Under the pieces are notes generated by a model, which saw nothing but the letters and a program-made list of their open reading frames with translations, did not search any database and was not told the origin of the DNA. From contig JAQTMN010000016.1 of NCBI GenBank assembly GCA_028714315.1, positions 1 to 47,261 on the forward strand: a DNA stretch of 47,261 bases, read 5' to 3'. Below are positions 26,333 through 36,136 of the stretch, piece by piece (within the stretch, counting starts at the first letter, position 1; every line of letters starts with the position of its first letter). The translations under genes and the position numbers were made by a program. The stretch comes from Sulfuricella sp. (GTDB lineage: Bacteria > Pseudomonadota > Gammaproteobacteria > Burkholderiales > Sulfuricellaceae).

Positions 26333-26617
26333 GTAGGTCGGACGCCCCGAGCCCGAAAGTCAGGCGTGCGGCCGGAATTATTCTAAAAAACGCGGTTAAC
26401 CACGGGGTTCACGGGGAACACGGAGATAAAATCAACTTGTTGCGTGTTTTGCCCATGTCACCCATTGGGTGACGAAGGTCGAATTCAAAACCCCACGCCG
26501 TTCCCCGTGCGCCCCGTGTTCCCCGTGGTTCAAATGGGGTTTTTAGGATTATCGGGACGCACCTGACGGCGTGTCGCGCATGGGCAAGGAATTATCAGCA
26601 AGGGGTGCCCGACCTAC
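26333..26617. repeat. Three-layer nested palindromic repeats
   Basis: Outer arms GTAGGTCGGACGCCCC (26333-26348) and GGGGTGCCCGACCTAC (26602-26617) enclose a second inverted pair, GGTTAACCACGGGG (from 26394) and CCCCGTGTTCCCCGTGGTT (to about 26530). At the very centre lies a 17-bp perfect palindrome GTCACCCATTGGGTGAC (26457-26473). The right outer arm supplies the TAG stop codon of the XRE-like gene. No gene is present in 26226-26613. Confidence 0.85.
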
Positions 26618-27060
26618 GGTTGTTGCGACAGCGCGCGCAGCAAGGCTTTGACCAACCGCTTCTTGGTGGCGTCCAGGCCATGGAAAGCCTGGAGCAGCGC
26701 GGCGTCTTCCGCGCTGAGGTCGTCACGCGGGGCGGATTGCGCGCGGCCAATCTGCTTCATGTCCTCGCGCGTCCCATAGCGCGGCTCGGGTTGCGCGGCG
26801 AGTTGCTTCGCGTTTTCGGGCGCGCCATGGCGTAGCCAGTGGGGATCGAGTCCCAGCCAGCCCGCCAGGGTCAGGATTTTGTCATCTGCAGGCAGGGCAT
26901 CGCCGTTCAACCACTTGTGCGCCGCCTGGGTGGAAACCGGCTGGCCGTCGTAGCGCAAATTGAACTTCAACGCGAGTTGGGTCGGGCCGCGCACCCCCGC
27001 CCGTTCGAGCGCAAAGCGCAAGCGGCCGGCGAAAGCCCGGTTCTTTTCTTTTCCATGCAT
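26614..27060 (-). CDS. XRE/Cro-CI-like transcriptional regulator
   Basis: A 148-residue DNA-binding protein. The N-terminal ~70 residues hold a helix-turn-helix (FAGRLRFALERAGVRGPTQLALKFN, then VSTQAAHKWLNGDALPADDKILTLAGWLGL). The C-terminal part (RDDLSAEDAALLQAFHGLDATKKRLVKALLRAL) is helical and similar to the tail of phage-type regulators that dimerise. AAAGAAAAG before the ATG acts as ribosome-binding site. Upstream are several TCAACCA motifs and a perfect 34-bp palindrome with TCAACCAC/GTGGTTGA halves, which are good operator candidates. It is not obviously part of a prophage. Confidence 0.8.
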   Translation of the reverse strand: MHGKEKNRAFAGRLRFALERAGVRGPTQLALKFNLRYDGQPVSTQAAHKWLNGDALPADDKILTLAGWLGLDPHWLRHGAPENAKQLAAQPEPRYGTREDMKQIGRAQSAPRDDLSAEDAALLQAFHGLDATKKRLVKALLRALSQQP

Positions 27061-27150
27061 TCAACCATTTTCAACCACATCCACAGCACATCAATCAACC
27101 GTAAACCGCGCTGTCTGGCATTGCATCAACCACGTGGTTGATGCAATGCC
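27061..27150. promoter_or_regulatory. 34-bp perfect palindrome and TCAACCA repeats, likely operator
   Basis: The segment 27117-27150 is its own exact reverse complement over 34 bp; its centre is TCAACCACGTGGTTGA. TCAACCA recurs at 27061 and 27071, with TCAACCG at 27096, between the palindrome and the XRE-like start at 27060. The repeated half-site next to a helix-turn-helix gene suggests cooperative, autoregulatory binding. Binding itself is inference. Confidence 0.65.
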
Positions 27151-27195
27151 GCGCTTTCCGTATGATGAAGCCGAATTGTCGGATTGTGGTGAAGC

Positions 27196-27444
27196 ATGGA
27201 AGCACAAAAGGTTCTATGTCGATGCGCGGAAGGCCGCTGTTTCCTGGAAGAAGACGCCGCCCGTTCCGGGCAAAACCACGCGGCGAGCAAGGATGGAAAC
27301 GGTTTGCAGCGTAATACGGCGCTGCTCGACAAGCTGGAAATCGAACGACTCCGGCAAAAAGACGAATGGATGGAAAGCCTGGGGGTGCAGGGAACCTGCC
27401 AGGTAAACTGCCGCCGGCAGGCCAAAAAATCCGGGGGAACGTAA
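27196..27444 (+). CDS. Possible small protein divergent from the XRE-like regulator
   Basis: An 82-residue reading frame of uncertain reality. The C-terminal half (LLDKLEIERLRQKDEWMESLGV) looks like a genuine amphipathic helix, while the N-terminal half (KVLCRCAEGRCFLEEDAARSG) is Cys and charge rich. A GGTGAAGC motif precedes the ATG weakly. It would be divergently transcribed from the regulator across the 34-bp palindrome, a layout typical of a regulator and its target. No family is recognised. Another frame starting at 27147 is also open, so the true gene, if any, is not settled. Confidence 0.3.
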   Translation: MEAQKVLCRCAEGRCFLEEDAARSGQNHAASKDGNGLQRNTALLDKLEIERLRQKDEWMESLGVQGTCQVNCRRQAKKSGGT

Positions 27445-27489
27445 CGCTCAACCCGGCTAACGGTCATGGCGAATCGCCGCCCCGAATGA

Positions 27490-27580
27490 TGAAACAGCGA
27501 CCTTGTGGGTCAGGCTTCAGCCTGACTTGTACGGCTGCGCCCTAAAGGGCACAAAGCCGTACCCACAACCGCGAGTTTCA
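27490..27580. repeat. TGAAAC-ended repeat (P3) carrying a P2 repeat in its centre
   Basis: Outer ends are TGAAACAGCGACC (27490-27502) and CCGCGAGTTTCA (27569-27580), with TGAAAC/GTTTCA inverted. Between them is a P2 palindrome (TTGTGGGTCAGGCTTCAGCC ... GTACCCACAA). A bare 33-bp version of the outer ends is at 45216-45248. The repeat ends 2 bp before the vapC stop codon. Confidence 0.72.
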
Positions 27581-27582
27581 CG

Positions 27583-27996
27583 TTAACCCACCAGCCCGAC
27601 CCCACACTTCTCCGCAGCCGCCCGCAACGCCCGATCCTGCGTCGCCAGCGGCAATCCCTCGCGCATCGCCAATTCCAGGTAGGCCGCATCGTAGGAACTC
27701 AACCGCTGCTCGCGCGCCAGCGCCAGGATGCCGGCGAACGCATGCTGCGCGGTGGCGCCATCGACCTGAATCGGAAGCGCCCCAAGTAAGGCGGCGAAAC
27801 GGCTTGTCCTGGCCTCATTGCTGCGCCCCCTTCGCTCGCCGACCAGCATGACGTTGGCTACTTCCAACGGCCAGATCGAGGGCACCAGCGCTTCCTCGTC
27901 GGCAAGGCGTTCCAGGATCGAAGACGTATAGTCACTGGCCTCGTCCTCGAAATACCATGCCATCACCACCGAATTGTCCAGCACGAAACGGTTCAA
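27583..27996 (-). CDS. vapC: VapC-like PIN domain toxin
   Basis: A 137-residue PIN-domain ribonuclease of the VapC type. VLDNSVVMAWYFEDE holds the first catalytic Asp, WPLEVANVMLVGERR the second acidic residue, and SSYDAAYLELAMREGLPLATQDRALRAAAEKCGV the last two Asp residues, so the acidic set is complete. Length is typical. The gene overlaps its antitoxin by 4 bp, and its TAA stop sits just beside a P3/P2 repeat. VapC enzymes usually cut tRNA or rRNA; the target here is unknown. It looks intact and functional. Confidence 0.92.
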   Translation of the reverse strand: MNRFVLDNSVVMAWYFEDEASDYTSSILERLADEEALVPSIWPLEVANVMLVGERRGRSNEARTSRFAALLGALPIQVDGATAQHAFAGILALAREQRLSSYDAAYLELAMREGLPLATQDRALRAAAEKCGVGLVG

Positions 27997-28226
27997 CGCC
28001 GCCCCTCCTCGATCATCTCGCGGATCGACATGCCCGAGGAGTAGCCCCTGGCAAATCCTTTCAACTCGCCAATCACCGCACGAATATCGCGTTTGACCAC
28101 CGACGTGGCAGGCACCAGCATGGCCACCGGGATACCATGCCGGGTAATGGTGACGCGCTCACCCTGCTGCACGCGCTCCAACAGGCTGGGCAAATGGGTT
28201 TTTGCCTCATAGGCGCCGACTTCCAT
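27993..28226 (-). CDS. vapB: Phd/YefM-type antitoxin of the VapC-like toxin
   Basis: A 77-residue antitoxin with the N-terminal Phd/YefM DNA-binding fold (MEVGAYEAKTHLPSLLERVQQGERVTITRHGIPVAMLVP) and a C-terminal toxin-binding tail (YSSGMSIREMIEEGRR). The ATG at 28226 was chosen because GGAG lies 6 nt before it; a TTG at 28238 in the same frame falls on that ribosome-binding site. Overlap with vapC by 4 bp indicates translational coupling. Autoregulation through the TCAGACCAG direct repeat upstream is likely. Confidence 0.9.
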   Translation of the reverse strand: MEVGAYEAKTHLPSLLERVQQGERVTITRHGIPVAMLVPATSVVKRDIRAVIGELKGFARGYSSGMSIREMIEEGRR

Positions 28227-28240
28227 GATTTTCTCCAAAT

Positions 28241-28260
28241 TCAGACCAGATCAGACCAGT
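28241..28260. promoter_or_regulatory. Direct repeat, probable vapBC operator
   Basis: TCAGACCAGA and TCAGACCAGT lie side by side 15-34 bp before the antitoxin start codon, where toxin-antitoxin complexes usually bind. The match of 9 of 10 bases is direct; its operator role is inferred. Confidence 0.55.
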
Positions 28261-28312
28261 CTATGCCGGTCAATCCATTTCATCAAGTTAAGCCTGAGCC
28301 AAATTCCGGACA

Positions 28313-28348
28313 TAAAAAAACCGCAGCGAACCTCGCGGCTCGCTGCGG
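28313..28348 (-). terminator. Intrinsic terminator of acs
   Basis: On the minus strand an 8-9 bp stem CCGCAGCGA/TCGCTGCGG-type (arms 28321-28329 and 28340-28348) with a GCCGCGAGG-containing loop is followed by seven T residues. It sits 22 bp after the acs stop codon and separates acs from vapBC. Confidence 0.9.
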
Positions 28349-28370
28349 TGATTTTTTGCAAAAACCAGCC

Positions 28371-30338
<1,968 letters not shown>

Positions 30339-30501
30339 GTTTTCTCCTGTTTATTTTGATACGATGCGGTGAATTATAGGTGGATGATATCGCTTTTATT
30401 GATTGATGCAAGCCCGACTAAACTGATTTTCGTCAAGGCGATATCCGATCAATTAGTCTTATAGATAAGTTGTATATTAGATCAGGCGCAATCATACCAA
30501 G

Positions 30502-33243
30502 ATGGACAACTCCAGGCAAAGCCCCCCGCCGCGACCGGACGCGCAGATCGAGACAGCCCTCGGTCTCAGCCGCTACGCCCGGCGCCTGACGCAAAGCGAC
30601 CCCGCCGCGCTCGACCGGCTGCGCGCCACCCTGTTCGAACCGTGGGACGCGCCGGCGATGCAGGCCGTTCTCGACGGCGCGGTGGCGGACGAAGCCGCGC
30701 TGAAGAAAACCCTGCGCGACTTGCGCCGGCAAGTCATGCTGCGCCTGATCGTGCGCGACCTGGCCGGTTTGGCCGACCTACGCGAAGTCATGGCGACCGC
30801 CTCGACCCTGGCGGAAGTCGCGGTCGGCTTCGCCCTCTCCCGGCTCGACGGCTGGCTGCGGCAGCAGTACGGCGCGCCCATCGGCGAGGACAGCGGCCTC
30901 GCGCAAGACCTGGTGGTGGTGGGCATGGGCAAGCTCGGCGGCGGCGAGCTCAACGTCTCCTCCGACATCGACCTGATCTTCGCCTACCCGGAAGAAGGCG
31001 AAACCGCCGGGCCGCGCCAGAGCGAAGCGGGTCAGAGCCAGATCAGGATCAGCAACCACGAATATTTCGCCCTGCTCGGCAAGAAACTGATCGCCGCCCT
31101 CAACGAGGCCACGGCGGACGGCTTCGTCTTCCGCGTCGATATGCGGCTGCGGCCCTACGGCGACGCCGGGCCGCTGGTCGGCAGCTTCGCCATGCTGGAA
31201 AACTACTACCTCACCCAGGGCCGCGAGTGGGAGCGCTACGCCTGGATCAAGGGCCGCCCGCTCAGCGGCAGCCGCGCGGACGAGCTGACCGGCATCCTGC
31301 ATCCGTTCGTGTTCCGCAAATACCTCGATTTCGGCGCCTTCGCCTCGATGCGCGAACTGCACGCGCAAATCCGCCAGGAGGTCGCCCGGCGCGACATGCG
31401 CGACAACATCAAGCTCGGCCCCGGCGGCATCCGCGAGGTCGAATTCATCGCCCAGGTTTTCCAGCTGATCCGCGGCGGCAGGGAACCCGCGCTGCAAACC
31501 CGCTCTACCCTGACCGCGCTCGACCGGATCGAGCAAGGCGGCCGCCTGCCGCCGCAAACCGTGGCCGAACTGCGCGACGCCTATTTTTTCCTGCGCAACC
31601 TGGAGCATCGGCTGCAATACCTGGAAGACGCCCAGACCCAGACCCTGCCGGCGAACGACGCCGACCGCGCCATCATCGCCGCCGCCATGGGCTTTGGCGA
31701 TTACGCCGGCTTCCTCGCCGCGCTGAACGCGCACCGCGGCCGCGTCAACCGGCATTTCGAACAAGTCTTCGCCGCGCCGCAAAGCGCACCGGGCGACCAT
31801 CCCCTGGCTGACCTTTGGCGCGCTCCGCCGGACGACGAAACCGCCGCCGCCCGCCTCGCCGAACAAGGCTACCGCCGCCCCGCCGAGACCTGGCAGCGCC
31901 TCGGGCGCACCCGCGAGAGCGGCCGCTACAGCCAGCTCCCGGCCGACAGCCGCGCGCGCTTCGACGCCCTGCTGCCGCCGCTGATCGAAGTCGCGGGCAA
32001 CTTCCCCAACCCGGACGAAACGCTGGAACGCATCCTGCGCCTGCTCGAAGCCGTCAGCCGGCGCGGCGCCTACCTCGCCCTGCTGCTGGAATACCCGCAA
32101 ACCCTCAACCAGGTGGCCAAGCTCGCCAGCGCCAGCCCGTGGGTATCGGACTACCTGACCCGGCACCCGATCCTGCTCGACGAACTGCTCGACACCCGCA
32201 GCCTCTATGCCCCGCCGGATCGGGGCAAACTCGAGGCCGAACTGGCCGAACTGCTGGAAGCGGCCGCCGGCGATGTCGAACGGCAGATGGACATCCTGCG
32301 CCATTTCAAGCAGGCACAGGTGTTTCGGCTGGTCGCGCAGGATCTGGCCGGCATCCTCCCGTTGGAAATCCTGAGCGACCGGCTATCCGAGCTGGCCGAC
32401 CTGATCCTGGACCAGACCCTGCGCCTCGCCTGGAGCGGTCTGCGCGTCAGGCACCGCGAAACGGCGCGCTTCGCGGTCATCGCCTACGGCAAGCTGGGCG
32501 GCAAGGAACTGGGCTACGCCTCCGACCTCGACATCATTTTCCTCTACGACGACGATGCCGACGAAGCGCCCGAAACCTACGCCCGCCTGGCGCAGCGCAT
32601 CAATGTCTGGCTGTCCACCGCCACGCCCGCCGGCATGCTCTACGAAACCGACCTGCGGCTGCGCCCGAACGGGGCGGCCGGCCTCCTGGTCAGCTCGGTG
32701 GCGGCGTTCGAGGAATACCAGAAAAAACAGGCCTGGGTGTGGGAACATCAGGCCCTCACCCGCGCCCGCTATTGCGCCGGCGACGCCACGGTGGGCGCGG
32801 CATTCGAGCGCATCCGCGCGGACGTGCTGCGCCAGGAGCGCGATCCGGCGATGCTGCGCGAAGCCGTGCTGGACATGCGCCAAAAAATGCTCGACGGCCA
32901 CCCCAACCCGAGCGGCCTGTTCGACCTCAAGCACGACCGCGGCGGCATTGTCGATGTCGAATTCATCATGCAATACCTGGTGCTGCGCCACGCCCACGAC
33001 CATCCAGAACTGACCCGCAACCTGGGCAATCTCGCCCTGCTGTCAATCGCCGCCGAACTCGGCCTGATCCCGCCGGACCTGGCCCGACAAACACGCGACA
33101 GCTATCGCGAATTCCGCCTCCTGCAGCATCAGCTGCGACTGCAGGGCGCCGCGCAAGCCAGGGTCGGCCGGAGCAAGGCGGCGTGCCACGCTACGGCAGT
33201 GGAAGAGTTATGGGCGACTGTTTTCGGCGCTGAAAGCTGTTGA
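30502..33243 (+). CDS. glnE: Bifunctional glutamine synthetase adenylyltransferase/deadenylase GlnE
   Basis: A 913-residue GlnE that adenylylates and de-adenylylates glutamine synthetase in response to PII and glutamine, thereby tuning ammonia assimilation. Two nucleotidyltransferase domains are visible: GMGKLGGGELNVSSDIDLIF at ~139-158 (deadenylase half) and AYGKLGGKELGYASDLDIIF at ~660-679 (adenylyl transferase half), each with the G-x-D-x-D-type metal site. GGIREVEFI and GGIVDVEFI are the repeated helical-domain signatures. Length is normal. The gene starts 163 bp from divergent acs. In many betaproteobacteria ilvE follows; here a fic gene intervenes. Confidence 0.97.
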   Translation: MDNSRQSPPPRPDAQIETALGLSRYARRLTQSDPAALDRLRATLFEPWDAPAMQAVLDGAVADEAALKKTLRDLRRQVMLRLIVRDLAGLADLREVMATASTLAEVAVGFALSRLDGWLRQQYGAPIGEDSGLAQDLVVVGMGKLGGGELNVSSDIDLIFAYPEEGETAGPRQSEAGQSQIRISNHEYFALLGKKLIAALNEATADGFVFRVDMRLRPYGDAGPLVGSFAMLENYYLTQGREWERYAWIKGRPLSGSRADELTGILHPFVFRKYLDFGAFASMRELHAQIRQEVARRDMRDNIKLGPGGIREVEFIAQVFQLIRGGREPALQTRSTLTALDRIEQGGRLPPQTVAELRDAYFFLRNLEHRLQYLEDAQTQTLPANDADRAIIAAAMGFGDYAGFLAALNAHRGRVNRHFEQVFAAPQSAPGDHPLADLWRAPPDDETAAARLAEQGYRRPAETWQRLGRTRESGRYSQLPADSRARFDALLPPLIEVAGNFPNPDETLERILRLLEAVSRRGAYLALLLEYPQTLNQVAKLASASPWVSDYLTRHPILLDELLDTRSLYAPPDRGKLEAELAELLEAAAGDVERQMDILRHFKQAQVFRLVAQDLAGILPLEILSDRLSELADLILDQTLRLAWSGLRVRHRETARFAVIAYGKLGGKELGYASDLDIIFLYDDDADEAPETYARLAQRINVWLSTATPAGMLYETDLRLRPNGAAGLLVSSVAAFEEYQKKQAWVWEHQALTRARYCAGDATVGAAFERIRADVLRQERDPAMLREAVLDMRQKMLDGHPNPSGLFDLKHDRGGIVDVEFIMQYLVLRHAHDHPELTRNLGNLALLSIAAELGLIPPDLARQTRDSYREFRLLQHQLRLQGAAQARVGRSKAACHATAVEELWATVFGAESC

Positions 33244-33259
33244 GGGTGCGGCCAGCCCG

Positions 33260-34618
33260 TCAGCGAGGTTGGCTGGCTTTCCACGTGACGAATTGGGAAG
33301 GCCGCAAACCATAGCGGGCGAGTACGCCCTCGTGTAGCCGCCTCAACTCTTCCACGATCAGCGCCCGCACGCTATTGCGCTCGTTCTCGGGAACTTGGGC
33401 ATCCACTGCGTGGCCGATGATGGAGAGCGCATCACACTCCGGCTGAGTCACCACCTCGCGTATCGTTTGCTTGACGAGGTCTCGCCACGCAAGGCGAACC
33501 GGATCGGGTTCGGCCAAATCCTGCTTGATGGCCAGATATTCCTGCGACGATCGTTCATAAGCCCAGACGTAAAGGTCACGCAACAGTTCCACCCGGGTCA
33601 TTTCATAGACGCCAAGGATGGCACGGCTATAGGCATGCTCCGGCACATCGAGAAAGGTCAGCGGACACAGATTGGCGCGAAACAGCGGCAAATTGGCTGC
33701 AAGTCGTGATGTCCGTTTGTTGATATCGGAAAACGGCTGCAAATAGGGCAGATGCACCATCATGAAGAAGGACTGCTCGAATGGGTCGGCAATCCGATTG
33801 GCTTTTCCGAGCAACACATCCAGCTGGTCATCTATTTGCTGGGGCGTCGACAACGGACGATAAACGCTCTTGCTTATGTCCACCGCATGCCGGCGAATCC
33901 TGCCTTCGTCGGCCGGATTGGGGAGCAAGTTTTCCGCCAGCGCACTGTGCAAATTCATCAGCGTGTAGCGGTTGAATTCGGCCGTATCGATATTCTCGAC
34001 CAGCAATTCGATCGCCGTCTTATGGTTCACGATCATCTGCGTTTCGATGGCTGCTTTGCCCTGCGCCGCCTTGCCGTGCTCGATCAGTTCGCGGGTATCG
34101 AGCCGGGAGTAGGTGTTTCCCTCCAGATGGCTTGACGCCCAAGACAAATCGATCAGCAACCTGTTCAGGATGTCGCGGCTGTATGTGCCAGCCGGCGCGC
34201 CGATCTGCGACGTTCTCCCGGTGTTGTGCAGTTGCCGGCGCAGCGGCTCGGAGAGGTACCAGGTTTTGTTCGGCTGGTATGCATCGAGAAAGTCGCGCTG
34301 GTAGCCCACTGGCGTGCGTGCCTCGAATGGCCGTTCGATATAGGCAAGGATATCCCTGCTGTCGGCCGACAATGGGATGGAATCGGGAAAGGTGTCGGGC
34401 TGGGACGCTGCCGCAACCACGTCGATGGCGCGGCCTGCGAAATAACGACGAGCACGCCCCTCGCCGCTGGCTGTGATCTGGCCAGCCTCGATCATCCGGC
34501 TGATCCGGCGCTGTGCGGTCCTACGCGCGACACCGGGATGCCGCACCAATAATTCAGCGAGCGTCAGCCCGGCAGGGGACACCTCAATACTGCGCAACAA
34601 TTCGGTTGTAAAGGGCAT
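33260..34618 (-). CDS. Fic family protein with Gln in place of the catalytic His
   Basis: A 452-residue protein. An N-terminal winged helix (LTLAELLVRHPGVARRTAQRRISRMIEAG) is followed by a Fic core. The inhibitory-helix motif S-x-x-x-E-G is present (SSHLEG, 162-167). The catalytic loop reads YLQPFSDINKRTSR: the usual H-P-F-x-D/E-G-N-G/K-R has Gln294 in place of His, read as CAG in the DNA. Since the His acts as general base for AMP transfer, normal AMPylation seems unlikely unless the chemistry differs. It is convergent with glnE (16 bp) and lies between glnE and ilvE. The upstream repeats at 34638-34698 suggest autoregulation by the winged helix. Confidence 0.88.
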   Translation of the reverse strand: MPFTTELLRSIEVSPAGLTLAELLVRHPGVARRTAQRRISRMIEAGQITASGEGRARRYFAGRAIDVVAAASQPDTFPDSIPLSADSRDILAYIERPFEARTPVGYQRDFLDAYQPNKTWYLSEPLRRQLHNTGRTSQIGAPAGTYSRDILNRLLIDLSWASSHLEGNTYSRLDTRELIEHGKAAQGKAAIETQMIVNHKTAIELLVENIDTAEFNRYTLMNLHSALAENLLPNPADEGRIRRHAVDISKSVYRPLSTPQQIDDQLDVLLGKANRIADPFEQSFFMMVHLPYLQPFSDINKRTSRLAANLPLFRANLCPLTFLDVPEHAYSRAILGVYEMTRVELLRDLYVWAYERSSQEYLAIKQDLAEPDPVRLAWRDLVKQTIREVVTQPECDALSIIGHAVDAQVPENERNSVRALIVEELRRLHEGVLARYGLRPSQFVTWKASQPR

Positions 34619-34637
34619 AACGTGGCATCATTCGATC

Positions 34638-34698
34638 GTTTTATGGCGCAATTGTGGCGCAGTTTTTGAAACCGCGCCAGTTTTATGGCGTGGTTTAA
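34638..34698. promoter_or_regulatory. Repeated GTTTTATGGCG motifs upstream of fic
   Basis: Two direct copies of GTTTTATGGCG (about 34639 and 34680) flank TGGCGCAGTTTTTGAAACC-type sequence, and TGGCGC/GCGCCA halves form an inverted pair between them. They are just upstream of the fic start at 34618. Operator function for the N-terminal winged helix is an inference. Confidence 0.5.
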
Positions 34699-34844
34699 CT
34701 TAAGCCGCGCCATCCACCAAAACTATTGCAGAGTGCGCCAGCATTTTGTTGTACACAATCGGGATCGACATGCGCACCATCTGATTAGGGCCTTCCCGGA
34801 TAAGACCCGAGCACCTCGTCGTTCTGGGCTGAACCCGCAAGAAA

Positions 34845-34873
34845 TTCAGGGAAGCGCGTTTTTTAGGTACAAT
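34845..34873 (+). promoter_or_regulatory. Sigma-70-like promoter of ilvE
   Basis: TTCAGG and TACAAT are 17 bp apart, followed 35 bp later by the ilvE start. The -10 matches TATAAT in five of six bases; the -35 is weak. It implies ilvE is transcribed independently of glnE. Confidence 0.5.
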
Positions 34874-34908
34874 TAGCCCATTCGAACAATTTTCTGGAGT
34901 TAGCAAGC

Positions 34909-35829
34909 ATGTCTATGTCCGACCGCGACGGCCTGATCTGGTACGACGGCAAGATGGTGAACTGGCGCGACGCCACCACCCACGTCCTGACCCATACCCT
35001 GCACTACGGCATGGGCGTGTTCGAGGGCGTGCGCGCCTACAAGACCGACAAGGGTCCCGCGATCTTCCGCCTGCAGGAGCATACCGACCGCCTGTTCCGC
35101 TCGGCGCATATTCTCGGCATGAAAATGCCGTTCGACAAGGAAACCGTGAGCCAGGCGCAAAAAGACGCGGTGCGCATGAACAATCTGGAATCCGGCTACA
35201 TCCGGCCGATGGCGTTTTACGGCGCGGAAGCGATGGGCATTTCGGCCAAGTCGCTGTCCACCCACCTGATCGTCGCGGCTTGGCCGTGGGGCGCCTATCT
35301 CGGCGCGGAAGCGCTGGAGCACGGCATCCGCGTCAAGACTTCGTCGTTCAGCCGGCACCACGTCAACGTCACCATGTGCAAGGCCAAGGCCAACGGCAAC
35401 TACATGAATTCGATCATGGCCCACCGCGAGGCCGAGCACGACGGCTACCAGGAAGCGCTGCTGCTCGACGTGGACGGCTTCGTCGCCGAAGGCTCGGGTG
35501 AGAACATCTTCATCATCCGCAACGGCAAGCTTTACACGCCGGACCTGACCGCCGCGCTGGAAGGCATCACCCGCGACACCATCATCCAGCTCGCCGGCGA
35601 GATCGGCCTGCCGGTGATCGAAAAGCGCATTACCCGCGATGAAGTCTACTGTGCCGACGAGGCGTTCTTCACCGGCTCGGCGGCCGAAGTCACGCCGATC
35701 CGCGAACTCGACAACCGCGCCATCGGCAACGGCGACCGCGGCCCGATCACGGCCCGGCTGCAGGCGATGTATTTCGACTGCGTCACCGGCAAGGCGGAAA
35801 ATCACCTGGATTGGCTGACTTTGGTTTAA
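34909..35829 (+). CDS. ilvE: Branched-chain amino acid aminotransferase
   Basis: A 306-residue fold-type IV PLP aminotransferase that makes valine, leucine and isoleucine from their 2-oxo acids with glutamate as amino donor. HTLHYGMGVFEGVRAY near residue 30 and the PLP lysine region KAKANGNYMNS (Lys160) are diagnostic, as is EGSGENIFIIRNGKLYTPDL. GGAG lies 9 nt before the ATG; MSMS allows a second start two codons later. Ten bases after its stop the zinc-finger gene begins, suggesting co-transcription. Length is standard. Confidence 0.96.
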   Translation: MSMSDRDGLIWYDGKMVNWRDATTHVLTHTLHYGMGVFEGVRAYKTDKGPAIFRLQEHTDRLFRSAHILGMKMPFDKETVSQAQKDAVRMNNLESGYIRPMAFYGAEAMGISAKSLSTHLIVAAWPWGAYLGAEALEHGIRVKTSSFSRHHVNVTMCKAKANGNYMNSIMAHREAEHDGYQEALLLDVDGFVAEGSGENIFIIRNGKLYTPDLTAALEGITRDTIIQLAGEIGLPVIEKRITRDEVYCADEAFFTGSAAEVTPIRELDNRAIGNGDRGPITARLQAMYFDCVTGKAENHLDWLTLV

Positions 35830-35839
35830 GGAGCGCGCC

Positions 35840-36040
35840 ATGCAAGGCACCGAAATCAAATCCCGCTACTACGAGGTCACCGCGGCCGATCTGCCGCTGC
35901 ACTGCCCGCTGCCGTCGATGTCGGCCTGGAACGGCCACCCGCGCGTTTTCCTGTCGATCGAAAAAACCGGCGAGGCGATGTGCCCGTATTGCGGGACGGT
36001 TTACAAGCTCAAGGGCGATCTGCCCAAGGGGCATCATTAA
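35840..36040 (+). CDS. CHCC-type zinc-finger protein
   Basis: A 66-residue small protein with a zinc site of the zf-CHCC family, built from Cys in LPLHCPLP, His in WNGHPRVFL, and the pair in MCPYCGTVYKL. Homologues form an accessory zinc protein in mitochondrial complex I (NDUFS6-like), while the bacterial members are of unknown role. It lies 10 bp after ilvE and before waaF, a conserved betaproteobacterial neighbourhood. GGAGCGCGCC provides the ribosome-binding site. The tail ends LPKGHH. Confidence 0.9.
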   Translation: MQGTEIKSRYYEVTAADLPLHCPLPSMSAWNGHPRVFLSIEKTGEAMCPYCGTVYKLKGDLPKGHH

Positions 36041-36050
36041 GAACACATCG

Positions 36051-36120
36051 AACCGCAAAGGCGCGAAGGCGCAAAGAAAACCCATCCAGGCATTCTTTGC
36101 GCCTTCGCGCCTTTGCGGTT
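36051..36120. repeat. Inverted repeat between zinc-finger gene and waaF
   Basis: AACCGCAAAGGCGCGAAGG (from 36051) and its mirror, ending CTTTGCGGTT at 36120, with a ~25-bp centre. Same family as 8803-8886. It ends 16 bp before the probable waaF start, leaving no clear ribosome-binding site. Confidence 0.85.
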
Positions 36121-36136
36121 GCCTTCAAATAGCCCT

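Noticed and set aside
33250..33277. GCCAGCC/GGCTGGC hairpin between glnE and fic as bidirectional terminator
   Set aside because: It has a short stem, a long loop and no T tract on either strand.
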